Of a DNA stretch of 7,242 nucleotides, positions 6,390 through 7,242 are shown in pieces. The DNA lies in the NCBI GenBank assembly GCA_009925875.1, contig RFQD01000063.1:1-7242 (forward strand). The letters are read 5' to 3'. The notes under the pieces are model-generated. The model was given only the letters and a program-made list of their open reading frames with translations. It did not search any database and was not told the DNA's origin. This stretch comes from Microbacteriaceae bacterium (GTDB taxonomy: Bacteria > Actinomycetota > Actinomycetes > Actinomycetales > Microbacteriaceae). Position numbers and translations under genes: made by a program. Each line of letters starts with the position of its first letter. Within the stretch, counting starts at the first letter, position 1.

Positions 6390-7242
6390 AAGCAACACTC
6401 ACGAAGAGGCTTTTGCCGGTCGTTGCAATCGCAGCTACCGCTGGCCTCCTTCTCTCCGGCTGCTCCGGCGCCGGTGGGGGAGAAACTAAGGAAATCAAGA
6501 TCGGTGTACTCGCAACCGACAAGGGCAACCTTGCCTTTGGTATGGATGAGGCGAAAGCTGCCATCGGAGTCTCGATGGCGTCGATCGGTGGCACCATTGA
6601 CGGCGGCGAAATCAACGGCGTGCCCGTGACCATCGTTTATGAAGGAACCGACGGAACCAGTGCAACGGCTCAGACCGCGGTGAAGAAGCTCGTCGAGAAA
6701 GACGGCGTCGACATCGTTTTCGGACCGGTGTCTGGCGACGAGGGTGAAGCGGTCGTTCAGTACGCACTGACCACGCCTGAGGTGACCTACGTCAATGGAT
6801 CGGCTAGCCCGGTCGGTATGACCCTCGCCGGAGCAACCAACTTCTTCCGCTTCCACGGCGACTCGGCCATGTGGATGGGTGGTCTCGGTAACTATGCCTA
6901 CAACGACAAGGGCTACAAGAAGATCTACGCGATCGCAGAGGACTACTCTTTCCCCTACGACAACGCCGGAGGATTCTTCTCGGAGTTCTGCGCCGCTGGT
7001 GGACAGGTGACCGGTAATTCCTGGGTTCCCGTGGGCACCACGGACTACTCGTCGATCATCGCTCAGATTCCTGCCGACACGGACGCCGTGTACGTCGGTC
7101 TCGGTGGCGCCGACGCAGCCAGCTTCCTGTCGCAGGCCGTTACGGCCGGTGTCAAGAAGCCGCTCGTTGGTGGAACGATCGCCGTCGACACGACCCAGAC
7201 CGCGCGCTTCTACGAGCACGCCGGCCGGCGGCTCCCCAGCGT
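6386..7242 (+). CDS. Liv-type substrate-binding lipoprotein (LivK-like), 3' end cut
   Basis: The reading frame begins at ATG 6386, overlapping the LivM-like stop, with AAAGGG (6372-6377) eight bases upstream. It stays open for 285 codons to the window edge. Residues 1-26 are a lipoprotein signal: two basic residues (K7, R8), a hydrophobic core, and the lipobox LLSGC with C26 as the lipidated cysteine. The mature protein would thus be tethered to the outer face of the membrane. After a short Gly-rich linker comes the periplasmic binding domain type 1 (Peripla_BP_6): EIKIGVLATDKGNLAFGMDEAKAA, GVPVTIVYEGTDGTSATAQTAVKKLVEKDGVDIVFGPVSGDEG, and later KKIYAIAEDYSFPYDNAGGF and DAVYVGLGGADAASFLSQAVTAGVKKPLVGGT. 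Family length is about 380-420, so roughly 100 or more residues are missing on the right. It delivers the substrate to the two permeases. The ligand cannot be inferred. The last about 25 bases are unusually GC-rich and match the family less clearly. Confidence 0.92.
   Translation, partial: MKATLTKRLLPVVAIAATAGLLLSGCSGAGGGETKEIKIGVLATDKGNLAFGMDEAKAAIGVSMASIGGTIDGGEINGVPVTIVYEGTDGTSATAQTAVKKLVEKDGVDIVFGPVSGDEGEAVVQYALTTPEVTYVNGSASPVGMTLAGATNFFRFHGDSAMWMGGLGNYAYNDKGYKKIYAIAEDYSFPYDNAGGFFSEFCAAGGQVTGNSWVPVGTTDYSSIIAQIPADTDAVYVGLGGADAASFLSQAVTAGVKKPLVGGTIAVDTTQTARFYEHAGRRLPS

Noticed and set aside
6197..7219. Long open frame (340 codons) on the minus strand, opposite the binding-protein gene
   Set aside because: It is antisense to a clear lipoprotein/Peripla_BP_6 gene with a signal peptide, lipobox and ribosome binding site. 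The translation has no recognisable domain and is rich in valine, glycine, arginine and aspartate, as expected from the complement of high-GC coding DNA.
1..7242. Search for tRNA/rRNA genes, CRISPR arrays, insertion sequences and attachment sites
   Set aside because: By eye I found no tRNA-like cloverleaf, no evenly spaced repeats, no transposase or integrase motif and no terminal inverted repeats with target duplications.

Overview
The window looks like chromosomal DNA from a high-GC Gram-positive bacterium (Actinomycetota, possibly Microbacteriaceae). The reasons are moderately high GC, a strong G/C bias at third codon positions, tightly packed genes with ATGA stop/start overlaps, GGAG/GAGG-type ribosome binding sites, and a sugar isomerase and oxidoreductase that both resemble proteins I know mainly from actinobacteria. 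The organism call is an inference; no marker gene is present.

There are eight genes in three transcription units. (1) Left, plus strand: the C-terminal end of a Tm-1-like ATP-binding (UPF0261) protein, overlapped by 4 bp by a creatininase-family amidohydrolase, followed 45 bp later by a GntR/FCD transcriptional regulator. (2) Middle, minus strand: a Gfo/Idh/MocA NAD(P)-dependent oxidoreductase followed 12 bp later by a xylose-isomerase-like TIM-barrel 'sugar phosphate isomerase/epimerase'. This pair converges on the GntR gene, and a perfect 15-bp stem-loop terminator lies between them. (3) Right, plus strand, divergent from the oxidoreductase: a branched-chain-amino-acid-type (Liv) ABC importer in the order permease (LivH-like), permease (LivM-like), lipoprotein substrate-binding protein (LivK-like, cut by the window edge). 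The ATPase subunits are not in the window and are expected further right.

The units look like parts of one catabolic locus: a regulator, an importer, an amide or cyclic-amide hydrolase, and an oxidise-then-isomerise/eliminate enzyme pair. The 155-bp divergent intergenic region is AT-rich and holds a TGTATACA palindrome, the type of core bound by several FCD-GntR repressors. It overlaps plausible promoters in both directions. A simple model is that the local GntR protein controls both the importer and the oxidoreductase/isomerase operon in response to an imported substrate. The substrate cannot be read from the sequence. The mixture of a Liv-type importer, a creatininase-family enzyme and sugar-type enzymes is the most interesting feature of the window. 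No mobile elements, CRISPR arrays, tRNAs or rRNAs were seen, and no intergenic stretch exceeds 300 bases.
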